The notes under the pieces: generated by a model | Databases searched by the model: none | Seen by the model: only the letters and a program-made list of their open reading frames with translations | Told to the model about the DNA's origin: nothing | Made by a program: the position numbers and the translations under genes | DNA from: Diphasiastrum complanatum | Lineage: Eukaryota > Streptophyta > Lycopodiopsida > Lycopodiales > Lycopodiaceae | Length of the DNA stretch: 64,000 nucleotides | Direction of reading: 5' to 3' | Assembly: GCA_029204225.1 (NCBI GenBank) | Contig: CM055100.1 | Location: 63,557,141 to 63,621,140 of the forward strand | Shown here: one piece after another, positions 43,734-54,371 of the stretch | Position numbering within the stretch: position 1 is the stretch's first letter | Layout: each line of letters opens with the position of its first letter

Positions 43734-46712
43734 AGTTATGGACTCGCTCATTACATTCGCCACATCCATTTACATTTATTTTACTTTATGCATAAGCAGG
43801 CCTGGGGCCCTTTTTTATTTATTATTGACACTTAGACTTTATGGTTGGCCTTGGGCCTTATTATTCATTATTTGGACATTTGGACATATTACTGGAGAGT
43901 GGGGGCCTTCTTGGAGGGCGCACTATTATCCCTCTTGCCAAAGGCTCACGATGCAGCTCTTCTTTCCATTCAGAGTACATTAGTTGCTGCTTCACTTTCA
44001 CCATCTATGGGTCTTCTTCCTCGGGTTGATGCTTCTCCAGATTTACAGGTTGTTGCTGTGTGCTTTCTTGTGCCTATATGCCTTGATTCACAAATATCGT
44101 ATCCAATGGTCATTCTTGGTTTCATTGATATTGAGGCCGTATTCCTTGGTGGTATTTCTACTATTGCTTTTGCGCATACCGCAGATAGCCCTCCTGGTTC
44201 GGTGGTTGATGTAGTATCTTCTCCATTGGTCTCTATATCTCCATCTCTTGAGTCCGTTATGGCCGATGTTCCTACTGATTTCTATGGGGTTTTTCATGGG
44301 TCCACATTTGATGGTTCCCTCGCTATTGGTAATCAGGTTGTATCTTCTTTCACTTTACTCCATGGATCTCTGCTTGAGGTTTGTGATCTGTCTCATGATA
44401 TTTCTACGGTTCCTGACATGATTCATGCGCCTTTGGCCCTTACTGTTACACATTTTCCATTCGAGGATATTTGCCAGATGGTCACTATTACTTATCTAGG
44501 ATATCTATATGTTGGGATCTTTCTAGATGAGTACACATGCATCCTTCAATCTCCTGGTGTTTCTACATATAGGTTTGATGTAGTCCATGCCGATGGTATA
44601 CACTTTTGGGCTTTTTATGCATTAGAGGTTTTTCATGCGACTGATTTCTTTTTACCTCTAAATATTTGGCATTCCTAGTTATTACGTATCGCTTGGATTT
44701 CATTTGGACCTATTGCTCACACTACTGCTCCATTTTTAGCTATGGATATATGGCATTTCTGGTTATTACGTACAGCTTGGTTTTCATTTGCACCTATTGA
44801 TTGGTGCTGGTTTTTCCATATTACTAATTGCCTATGGTGTGGATATCTCTATGATTATGCATGTGGCTCTCTATCTGTTCCTTGGATTGTTGCTCATTGT
44901 CAGGCTTGGCATATCCTGATGGCTTGGGTTATTGCCTCCATTCCAGCTACTGTTTGTCTGGGTGATCTTCAGGTTCCCCGTCATTTTGGGTTGCTCCATA
45001 TCGCTTGGTCTCTGATGCTGAGTTGCCACTTTGTTCTGGTGTTCCGAGACCATCAGGGTACCTTGAGAGAGTTCCTTCTCCTCTCTTGGATAGTTTCTGG
45101 GGATGTTGCCACCATATACTTCAGTGTTGCTCATATGTGTTTTGATACTCATTCCCAGCAACACGTGGATATTGCTCTGATGCTTGCTACTGATGTTGTG
45201 GATCCTCTTCCTCATTCTAGTGCATTTCTTCTATTCCTCACTTGTGCACCTGGTGTCTACTTTGGGATTACACTTGTAGCCAGTTCCGATGGGTCGTCCG
45301 ATTCTCCATTCATTTTTGGTGTGTCTTATGATGGATTGGTATGTCCATATGAGGTCTTTTTGGATGAGTTTTTCGGCCACAGTTTTTCAATTGGGGCCTC
45401 TACTATTTCTAGATTTGTTGCTACTGTTTTCATGCATCTTGTATTTTTAGATGATGCACTGATTTCTTGGACCTTCTGGAGCTTTTGGCATGCTGCTCTT
45501 CTCGTGATATGGGCCTTGAGGGTACCGTGTGCCATTGCTACTTCTCATTCATGGGCCTTATGGATACCTTGGGCTTTTGACCATGCTGGTGCATATTTCT
45601 CCATTTTACCTATCCTTTGTCAGGATGATCTCTTTATGCTCCATGTTTCTTGGCATATCGCTTGTTTTTCCATGTTCTTACATCATGCATGTCATCCTGC
45701 TTATGTTCCTACTCCTTGATGTTGGCCTTCTGATGCTGCTATCTTTTCTTGGGGCACCTTGCACATATGGTTGATGGTTACATGTATGATGCAGATATTC
45801 GTGATAAGTGTCCATCTCTTTTCCAGTTTTCTTATTGGCTTCTCGTTACTAATGCAAATCTTTTTGGATATCTTGGTATGATGTCCCTATCTTTTGGGCT
45901 GATCCTCTACTAGCTTGTACATTATGGATACCTTGGCACTCCTAGTTGCTGCTTGATCTTCTTCTGGTTCCTTGGCATTCCTGGTTGTTCCATATTGCTT
46001 GATTTCTAATGACGCGACCGAGATGTTCCCTTCGTTGCCACAATGTTGATCTTGGGCTGTTCCCTTTCTTACCAGCTGCCATTCACCAGGTTCATCTTCA
46101 CCATAGCCGACGCTGTTGACAGATTCAGTTTTTGATCCAGTGGGATGGTCGTCCTATTGAGGAGGCCACATGGGAGCATGTCTTTTATCATATGCCATCA
46201 CTTGCGGATCGGGATCGTGCTCTTGGTGCACTTGTTGATTCCTCTACATCAGATGTTGCTCTAGTTGTTGATGCACCAGGGCTTGCTGCTGTTTGATCCA
46301 GTTTCTTTTGCGTCGAGGAGAGTTATGGACTCGGCTCATTACATTCGTCACATCCATTTACATTTACTTTACTTTATACATAAGCAGGCCTTGGGCCTTT
46401 TTTTATTCATTATTGACACTTAGACTTTATGGTTGGCCTTGGGCCTTAATATTCGTTATGGGACATTTGGAGAGATTACTGGAGAGTGGGGGCCTTCTTG
46501 GAGGGCGCACTATTATCCCTCCCAGTTGGGCCCTTGTGGGGCTTCCTTTAGGCTATAAGTAGGGAATCTGTGTCATTTGTTATTCAGCTATGATATCGAT
46601 CTTTCTCCTCTTTAGTCTCTTTAAGCTCTCTTTCTTGCTTTCTAGACTAATTCCTGCTCATGTCCTACTTTCATAGAGCAGCCATAGCATAATTGTGGTC
46701 TTGTTCATAACT
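43734..46712 (+). mobile_element. Ty3/gypsy element with AGTTA..TAACT-ended LTRs and a large unexplained ORF
   Basis: The right LTR (46321-46712, 392 bp) begins AGTTATG and ends CATAACT. The left LTR begins identically at 43734 but is fused at about 43937 to internal sequence, losing its 3' half. Flanks CCAGT and CCAAT may be a 5-bp target duplication with one change. The internal linker (KAHDAALLSIQSTLVAAS) matches that of the deleted element at 17090-17190. The 3' part (46035-46290) carries a decayed integrase/chromodomain tail and a CGAGGAG purine tract. Between them lies a 1.9-kb near-continuous reading frame not found in the sister copies. Confidence 0.75.
43845..45719 (+). CDS. Long W/H/F-rich reading frame interrupted by one TAG, unknown
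   Basis: Two open stretches in one frame (43845-44678 and 44742-45719) are separated by a single TAG at 44676-44678 and 21 more sense codons, so about 620 codons are open but for one stop. The first 45 or so residues are LTR and linker. The rest is rich in Trp, His, Phe and Leu, with repeated WH..WLLR.AW.SF.P units (about residue 275 on), and has no protease, RT or integrase motif. No comparable frame exists on the other strand. It could be captured host sequence, a tandemly expanded element-specific region, or chance openness from T-rich composition. I do not recognise it. Confidence 0.3.
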
Positions 46713-47689
46713 CCAATATTGACTCATAAAGGTAACTTATAAGCAATACATTTCATCAATAATATCCATAAGAGATGTTATTTTGTTGATATAAACAACT
46801 AACTCGGAAGTAGCGCTCCTGACTCGGTTAGTTGTGTCGGATTTAGAAATTATTTGAATGTGTAGGTGTGGTTCCAAAACACCACATTTCTCAATTCTAG
46901 GTCAATTCTAAATCAATTCTAGGTCAATAAGCAATTCTCAATGGGAGACTATAACCTAGTGAGAAATTGTCTCTACACAATTCTCATCAATATGCCTATG
47001 TTTTAACGACTAGTTTGTGCATGCAAAACGAGAGGCAACGATAGAGACTAACTGATTAGTTGATTAGCGTTAACTAGTGTTGTGATTTCTGCGGTAAGCC
47101 ATCTTGTAAACTCCACACAGTGGAGGTATAAACTATCCTCTCTGGATCATAAATGAAGTGTGAAGAAAAGCGAATAGATAGAATTTCTGTAAGATACAAA
47201 GAGAGAGATGTAGCGAGTAGAGCAGAAAAGAAAAATACTAGAAACAATAGAGTTGTGCATGAAAGTCTGCCAACGAGCAGAACACAACGAAAGAGTAGAG
47301 TGTCATTCTGCCAACGAGCGAGACACTGACGATCTCGCTCTAAAAAATTAAACTGATAATATAGTCGCTCTATTTTTGTGCATCTCCTTGTCTTGTGTCG
47401 TCTGTCTCGATTGCTGGAATAAAATGTATTTTGTGATGTGCAGTCGAGTGTCTAGGTTCCTGTAAAAGCTTCCGCGCAAAAGAAAATTCAAAGACACGAA
47501 ATCGTTTGTGAATACGAAAATGAAAACGAAATCGAAAAAGAAACTGTTTCGCCATCTCAAAACCCAACAACGTTTTTTGCTTCCGTGACAGGCTTTACGG
47601 ATTACCAAGTGACATTATGAACATTCGTGATTCGATGTTCACTGATCGCTTTTGGTCGGCCGTATTCGTTAAACTAGAGATGACTCTTT
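46713..47689. other. Spacer, no gene recognised
   Basis: AT-rich. A repeated phrase CTGCCAACGAGC(A/G)(G/A)A occurs at about 47268 and 47310. Small ORFs are not convincing. Confidence 0.5.
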
Positions 47690-48949
47690 TAAGGTTCTTC
47701 TGATCATTGGTTGTTACCTATGTTAGGTTATCACATTCTTTTATTGAGTATAGGACAAGAATCCGATGAATTATGATTGATGAATCATAGTTCAGATTCT
47801 AGTTTCACTTGATCGTTTAAAAGAAGGATTACCTACGTAATCAGAATATCAAAAAAAATATGTATTCATATTTTGATAACAATATCCTCTGAGAGAAAGT
47901 TATCCTTGATGGAGATTGAAAGTAGCGGATTTCCTACATGATATGCAGAAAATGCTATGGATTGCATGTGAAAATGTCTGGAGTGCTCAGGATAGGGATC
48001 GACATTATGCAAATCTGAAAAGATCACTGAGAGACTTCCAAATGGGAGATTGGGTATATTTGAGATTCATGAAGGATTCAGGTGTAATGCGAACTAACAA
48101 GCATTATAAGTTGTCTTCTAGATATAAAGGACCATATTAGATCTTGAAAAAAATCGGTTCCTTAGCTTACCAATTGGAACTCTCGGAAGGATCTTAAGTG
48201 CATCACGTATTTCACGTAAGTTGTCTCAAGGCGAGTCTACGTGAAGGAGAGCATCTTGGATCCGGAGATCGATTGGACCTGTTGGATGAATCATCGGGTG
48301 TCTCGAGTTGAACCCGAAAAAATCTTAGATACAAGAACTAAACGATTATGAAATCGTATAGTTACCGAGAATCTGGTTCATTGGGAGGGATGTACGGACG
48401 ATGATGATTCCTGGTAACAAGAAGGAAGCTTAAGAATGAACTTTCTCAGTTTTAAGTTATGAGGAGAGAACTTGAATAAGGGGGGAAGAATGTCATGCCC
48501 ATGACTGGTCTCAGGTAGCATGTCCACGCTAGGGACCGGTAGACCAACAACCCATAAGTTAATTGTGACTATAAGGGAATTGGGGCCCTTATGTGTACAT
48601 GGTCATAATTAATGGTTGTAGGCCTAAACACATGGTGGTGGAGTTGGTATGGGTCTAGCAGTGAATCATTGGGGAACTGGATGACGTGGCTGAAATAGGC
48701 TGCAGACGTGTCCAATGAGGTGTCACAGTGCACTACTAGTGGTGCATGGGCCTTGGAGGATATAAGTATACCTATTGGGCTCTCACTAGTGGAGGCTTGA
48801 TTGCAGTATTAGTAGCCGTATGCTACTGGGGTGATGCCTCATTCCTCTCTATGTGATTGATCCATAACTTGGGGGCTAGATCCGTTCGATCTAGGTTTGG
48901 TTGGGTTGGTTTGTCCACCATCCGTTTCCCTTGTGTTGCTTGTGATTGG

Positions 48950-48952
<3 letters not shown>
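47690..48952 (+). mobile_element. Ty3/gypsy fragment, inverted relative of 41660-43260
   Basis: Filler sequence (47690-47910), integrase tail (47916-48140: DRHYANLKRS, DFQMGDWVYLRF, YKLSSRYKGPY), purine tract (48475-48490) and LTR starting TGTCATGCCCATGAC at 48491 occur in the mirror order of the minus-strand copy. The LTR is readable to about 48952, where it runs into a (TC)n tract. The sequences are clearly diverged, with independent stops, so this is not a recent inverted duplication. Confidence 0.75.

Positions 48953-49010
<58 letters not shown>
48953..49010. repeat. (TC)n microsatellite
   Basis: About 58 bp of uninterrupted TC dinucleotide at the end of a Ty3 LTR. Confidence 0.95.
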
Positions 49011-49012
<2 letters not shown>

Positions 49013-51456
49013 GGATGCTCCTTTGTTCAGTTTCACCCTACTGCATTAAACAGAAAACGTGGACAGATACTGACGTACCGCTACTTCAAACTTACAAGGT
49101 CTTTATTGTTGTACCCTTGCATATGATGAAGTTCCATTTTCTACTTAGAAGGTTTCCCACAAATATTTGAAACAATGGTTCGTTTAAAATAATTTGGAGG
49201 GAAATAGAATTTCCCACTCCCACTCTCTCCTTCTAGGTTACTACCTTACTGGGCACTATAAGTGCATGCTCTTTTCAACCCTTTTTGCTTTACGACACCG
49301 GTGAAGAACTCTGCTCCTCTGACACTCGCTGAAAGCGCCCTACCTACCTACGGATCAGCGATTTGACAACTTACGGCGTAGAATAGGATATGGACTTTAT
49401 ATAGTGAGTCCCTTAGGGGTCAGTTAGCTCTTCCTAGGGAAAGTTAGTTGACCACCAAAAGGTTGTCATATTTTTGGGTAACTTGAATAAGCCTTGGTCT
49501 AGAAACTATAGTCACATTGCTGTTATGTTTCCACTTTACGTGCCACATTATAACCATATAATGTGTGGTAAGAGACATATTTCGAAAATCACTGGCGAGC
49601 TCTCTCGTTGAGCCATAATTTTCATAGTCTGCCTAGAAACACACAATGATCAAATTTATATGTGTAGCTTGCCTAAAATTCACATTGTTAAAAAATTCCA
49701 TCCAAGAGAACTTTGTATTTTTAAATTCCACCTAAGAGGGCTATATATTTCCACAACGACTATGTCTTTTGTAAGATTTGAGTTGATGCATTGTGGGTGG
49801 TTTTAGATTGAAGGGGGTGAGTGGAGTGGGCCTCAAATACTCTTCAATGATTGATAAGGCCACTATAAATGGCCTTCTCCCTTTTAAGAAAAAGTGGGTC
49901 CTACCACTATGTGGCACCCTTTGTGACATGAATTGATGCCAACATGGGATAAGTCTGCTTGCCAACAAAAGTCCCAAGGTCCAAAGAATGTGACAATCAG
50001 ATTATCCAAATTCAAATTCTTAGGAATTGCACTTGGCTCTAGCAAATGGGCTTGTGCATTTATTACTCTAGGCATCTAAAGCAAGGTATTGCCAACCATG
50101 ACTACATGACATTTGTGATTATGCCCTCATCCAAAGGTGGTGGGGGCTGGGCTTGATGAAATCATTTAAAATCTGTGCACCATTCACCAATCTTCCACCA
50201 TCCTTGGATTATGGCGGGCTTTTGATGCCATCCAAGTCTCGTGCTCCTATGAAGACACCTCCATCAAGTTGTGGCACTAGTGCCAATTGGGATGGTGGGG
50301 ATGGGACCATGTTAGTGTTCAACTCAATGCCATAGTGACTTGAGAGTGGTGGGTGTGGACCGTGGTGATCTACAAGTGAGGACTCTTTTTGGTTCAAAAG
50401 AGAGGAATAAAAATGCCCAGTCCACGAAAAATGCTGGTTAGTAGCAATCATTTCCTCTGCTTCTTCTTCTTTCTTTATTTTCTTCCTTCAAATTTGATCT
50501 CCAACATTTGCACTAGCATCAATACAAAATAGATTTTGGAGCTTTGCATTTGCCACTGTCTTCAGCACTAGTATCCAGAGAGAGAGCGAGAGCGAGAGAT
50601 ATGGGTGCCGGCAGCTCCATTGGTTGAGGATTTTGAGGTCTTTCGTTCTGAAGCGTTTCATTGATGGCTGGCAGAAAAGGTGTCTCCTCATCTGGCTTTG
50701 GCAGTTAGCAGGAACCGTATCTATTCTTCTTGGTCTCAGGACATAAATAGAAGACTGGGCTAGATCTAGAGTAAGTACTTTGCTCTCCGCTGGGATTGTA
50801 ATCAGTTGTGAGAAGCAGCAGTGAGCAGATGACAGAAGGCCGTGCAACAGCGGATGACAAATTGTGATGATCTCTTGGCCGTTACTGTATGTTCAGCATG
50901 CCTTTGGTCTTGTGTATAGACCTCCCTCCACCAAGAAGAGAATTGTGGGTTAGACAATCAAGCTATCCAGATGGGTTATGGGCTAAAGTGGAGGAGTAGC
51001 AATTGGGGCTCGGGCACAAAGTAAAACAGCAGCAGCAGCACTTTGGAACTTCATGCGCTTTTTGGGCAGTTGACATGGTATCGCTTTAGAAATCGGTTGC
51101 TTAGTTATGAGCTCCACGCAGCAATCCAGTGCTGTGGGACATAATTTGAAGCCCGCCCATTGCAGCAATCTTCTGAATTTGTTCTCAGTGAAGCCAAGCG
51201 ATTGAATCAAGATTCACGACTGGTGTAGTTTGTTTGACTGCAAGTTGGACATCCCAGCTGAAACAATCAAGCAACCAGAAGCAGTGTCTAGTAAAAATGA
51301 ATGATCTTTTAGGGGTCGGTTCTTCCCTTCCTTTTCCATGTTGCCTTTGTCAGACTCCTCTCTAAAAGAGAACTGTGCCAGTAAATAGGATTTGCGATTA
51401 AACGGCTGAGATACTGTGGTATTTCTATACATTTTCTGACCTGGAAATGTTAAAAT
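49011..51456. other. Intergenic and presumed syntaxin promoter/5' UTR
   Basis: No transposon coding recognised. A short GA-rich tract near 50579-50600 lies about 0.9 kb upstream of the syntaxin ATG, and an in-frame TAA at 51451-51453 immediately precedes that ATG. No TATA box could be assigned with confidence. Confidence 0.4.
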
Positions 51457-52547
51457 ATGGGGCAGGATTCAGCTGGTCCCGGAAGGATTGGAGTCAGAGG
51501 TGAACACAATGGACTGGATCTTGAAGCTGGAAGTTTAGACGTTCCTGTTCCATCTACAGACGCGGGCATGGCAGAGTTTTTCAAAGAGGTGAGATTGCAT
51601 AATGTGATTATTCACTTTTTTTATTGCTGCAGGAAGATTGAGCTCTATTAGGTTCCACGGCAGATGAGGGTCCAGGGAGTTCATTCACACGCCAAGTATC
51701 TGTTGGGGTGGGTATTATGAGGTTGCTAGTGTAATACAAAGTGGGCGAATTGTGCTAGATTCTACATTCATCATGCTAAGATGCACCGAAATTGCACCAC
51801 CCAATGCGTTATTACGTACCTAGAGAATAATTCGCACAGAAGAAAGCACTATCTTGTATAAATGTAAGAGGCCGTTTAAATAATATCCCTTCTCCAATCT
51901 TACCTCACGGAGACTCTTCCTTTGAAGATCTTGCAAGGAGATCATCTGAAAACTCTTCTAGATACTGTTGCACCAAGTTCAATGGGCAAGAGAGGGTTGC
52001 TTCATACATGACAAGCGCAATTTTGTGTGTGCATGACAAACAGATTTGTCAATTGTAGAAAAATCAGTTTGTTTTGACTTACTTTTTGGAGTGACTGCAT
52101 GGCTTTGACAAACTTGTTGTTGCTCTTGTAACTTTAGGTTGAACAAATCATCCTCAAAGGGATTTTGGGCCTTTACAGATCATCTGCATAATAAGCCTTT
52201 GATCCTTGTATGGATTTTTGAGACTATTGCCACTTTTTAAGATGTCATAAAAGGAAAGTTGTATTTCATTGAAACTCACTTTTCATTATGATGTCCATCA
52301 CTTCGATGAGGCTGGCTATATGCTTGAAGCTGCTGAGCTGGCTCCTAAGAGGAAAATTTGGTTGCAAGATGTTGGGTGTTACCATTCTCTAGTTTTGTAG
52401 TTGTAGTTTGTTGGCATAGTTGTCATTCAGTAGCAAATTAAACTTGGGGTTGGAGAGATTAAGATTTACAAATGGTTTGCTCATCAACAGGTGGGAGAGA
52501 TTAAAGCTTCAATGGCGCAAATTCGGAAAAATCTTCATAAATTGCAG
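51457..52547 (+). CDS. Plasma-membrane-type syntaxin (Qa-SNARE, SYP1-like), first two exons
   Basis: Syntaxins of this class drive vesicle fusion at the plasma membrane or cell plate by zippering with SNAP25-like and VAMP partners (family knowledge). Exon 1 is 51457-51588 (44 codons, donor GTGAGA) with DLEAG then AGMAEFFKE, the acidic N-terminal region ending in the FF(K/E) motif that opens helix Ha. Exon 2 is 52491-52547 (19 codons, acceptor CAACAG, donor GTTTGC), giving VGEIKASMAQIRKNLHKLQ, the family's V..IK..M..IR.NL.KLQ block. Both joints are phase 0. The ATG is chosen because a TAA lies in frame one codon upstream. The rest of Habc, the SNARE helix and the membrane anchor are not seen in the following 11.5 kb, which is retroelements; either the next intron is very long or the gene is broken. 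Confidence 0.75.
51589..52490 (+). other. Syntaxin intron 1
   Basis: 902 bp, GT..AG, no transposon coding recognised. Confidence 0.7.
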
Positions 52548-53040
52548 GTTTGCTTTTCTTGTAGGTTACTGCAAGTGTTGGTATAGCTTTCACTAGAAAG
52601 ATATACATTTGATTGGTTTCAGCAAAGCTTATTAAATGGTTTTAGAATCCTACGCAAATTACATGCCTCAGTTTGACTACCCCTTTATCTGTTTGATTTG
52701 AGATTAGATTCGTTTGTTGAATTTGCTGGCTTTATGCTCTTTCGTGTTGGAAACAATCACGATTAGTATAGGGACTGTTTATTTGAGTTTGTATTTATCA
52801 AATTTTTGTCTTCTTATAGAACTGGTCTCTCTAAATCTTCAGAGCATTTTCTAGAACTGAAAAGTGAAACTTTTCTGTGCATAATATCTATTTTGCCCGG
52901 GATACTGAATTGTACTTCAAAAATAAATTTGATCACCTTAATACAAAGTGCCAAACCAGCATGAGAGTTATTGACATCTATTTCAACAAACAATGGTCTA
53001 TGTGAATCAACAAGGTGTCAAGACATTGCTCCTCCAAACT
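52548..53040. other. Syntaxin intron 2 start, no gene recognised
   Basis: AT-rich intronic sequence up to the first LINE fragment; no further syntaxin exon found. Confidence 0.5.
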
Positions 53041-53246
53041 TGCAACTTAAGCTAGTTGGTGATAAGATTGATGCTCTTCTTTGCCAATGGGCTACCATCA
53101 AAGTCCACTAATCCTTTGTGTGACACGAAAGGCAATGGGTTGATCAAGCGAGGATTAGGTCGCATTTGCTTGGTTAGGTGCGTAGAGTGCTAGGCTTGTC
53201 TCGAAACAAGCATCGCTGTTAGAAATCCATAAATCATAATATGGAT

Positions 53247-53318
53247 GGACAAACTAGGATTTGAACCTAGGACCTCCCTCATACCGGATGGGATGCTCTA
53301 CCACTGAGCTATCCGCCC
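53247..53318 (-). other. tRNA-like sequence in LTR (copy B, 3' LTR)
   Basis: 72-nt cloverleaf with GGGCGGA acceptor pairing to TTTGTCC (G-T pairs included), GCTC/GAGC D-arm and T-arm GGTTCAAATCC (one B-box change). Confidence 0.8.
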
Positions 53319-53439
53319 TGTTTGATAGTTCTCTGTAGAGTGTGGATTGATATTCCAATACCCCCCCCTCAAGCCACACTTGGTTGGGGTCCTAGCTGTC
53401 ACCTGCCCCACAACTTGGGCCACCTAACCATGGCTTTGA

Positions 53440-53883
53440 TGTAGAAAATCAAAGTGCCAAGATCCTTCTAACATTCAATCTCCATATAGAAGAAGAAGAA
53501 GAAGAAGAAGAGGGAGAGGGTTAGGCGCCCTCAAGGAGAGAGAAAGTAGTAGCAATGCTTGAAAGGGAATGAATTACAAATGAACAATGAGTACATATAA
53601 ATAGGCCTTCCAAGGGCCTAGACTCTTCCAAACTCTAAGTTCTAGAACCTTCCAAACCCACTACTAATTAAGGGCACTTCCAAAAGTCAAGATAGGGTCC
53701 CTTAACATAATTAGACTTTACTTGGACCCATGAGTTACCACTAGACCAAAATTGGGTCCAACATAACTAAAACTATCTTAACATGGTCTAAATAATAAAC
53801 CTACCCCATGGTTACACAAGTCTCAACCTTTTGGGTCAAAGTAACCCATGGGAAACTAACATTATCATTTATTATTTCTAACA
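53440..53883. mobile_element. Copia solo LTR nested in miniature element B
   Basis: A 444-bp sequence from TGTAGAAAATC to TTTCTAACA flanked by TTTGA at 53435-53439 and 53884-53888. It is homologous end to end with the copia 3' LTR at 9355-9756 (GGGCACTTCC/CCC, AAGATAGGG, ACCTTTTGGGTCAAAGTAAC). A (GAA)n run lies near its start. Internal element sequence has been lost by LTR recombination. Confidence 0.9.
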
Positions 53884-53956
53884 TTTGACACCATGAACTG
53901 TTAGGTCTAACTTGGCTCTGATACCATGTTAGAAATCCATAAATCATAATATGGAT

Positions 53957-54028
53957 GGACAGACTAGGATTCGAACCCAGGACCTCCCTCATACCGAATG
54001 GGATGCTCTACCACAGAGCTATCCGCCC
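53957..54028 (-). other. tRNA-like sequence in LTR (copy B, 5' LTR)
   Basis: 72-nt unit. Acceptor GGGCGGA pairs over all seven positions with TCTGTCC, allowing G-T. The T-arm CTGGG/CCTAG encloses TTCGAAT. The central arm TCCCA/TGAGG has one mismatch and would expose CGG. The A-box has one change (TAGCTCTGTGG). No CCA is encoded. Confidence 0.82.
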
Positions 54029-54371
54029 TGTTTGATAGTTCTCTCTAGAGTGTGGATTGATATTTCAACAATCGCCCTCTGATCTCATAGTATACAGGGC
54101 ATCTAAAGATAAAATGCTCCTCAAACTCCACCTCACCTAGAGAGCATAACTGGCAAATCTGCTCCTCTCTAGGAATACCATGGAACCTCCCAGTCTCAAT
54201 AGCTAGCTGATGAGAAGACACCCTGAGCTGTCCCAGTGTGAATCTGAGGCAATGTGATAGTCCCGAATCCAAGTAGTGTGGCATGACCTGGGTCCCTGAT
54301 GCATCCAGCTCCAAGAAATGGGTCCGATAGAAAGCTGGCTTAACCCTTAACTGGTTACGCCAAGTCCGCTT

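Larger units (their letters stand above)
53217..54070 (-). mobile_element. Miniature LTR retrotransposon with tRNA-like LTRs, copy B (with nested solo LTR)
   Basis: LTRs 53217-53360 and 53927-54070 are each 144 bp. In minus orientation the right one is 5'. It is followed by TGGTATCAGAGCC (complement at 53914-53926), and a G-run purine tract (complement 53361-53369) abuts the 3' LTR. Flanking ATCGC at 53212-53216 and 54071-54075 is a perfect 5-bp target duplication. Removing a nested solo LTR (53440-53883, own TTTGA duplication) leaves an internal domain of about 117 bp, so the native element is about 405 bp with no ORF. LTRs have diverged at a handful of sites, indicating insertion some time ago. 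Confidence 0.92.
53041..54362 (-). pseudogene. LINE ORF2 C-terminal fragment split by miniature element B
   Basis: Minus-strand coding from 54362 to 54071 reads RVKPAFYRTHFLELD, LGQLRVSSHQLAIETGRFHG, ICQLCSLGEVEFEEHF and CPVYYEIRG. It resumes left of the insertion at 53216 as RCLFRDKPSTLRT. The junction falls exactly at the duplicated ATCGC target (53212-53216 and 54071-54075). This is the zinc-knuckle tail of the same LINE family seen at 13556 and 55571. No RT is attached. Confidence 0.8.

Noticed and set aside
44871-45215. Minus-strand ORFs opposite the long Ty3 frame
   Set aside because: Short shadows with no motif; the plus frame is far longer.
48839-49170. Arg-Glu and Ser-Leu repeat proteins at 48839-49036 and 48857-49170, and similar at 17694-17951
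   Set aside because: They are translations of GA/TC microsatellites.
53957-54028. Functional nuclear tRNA gene
   Set aside because: The unit lies inside paired LTRs, occurs four times in the same context, has a weak central arm and does not match an isoacceptor I know; better read as a tRNA-derived LTR component.
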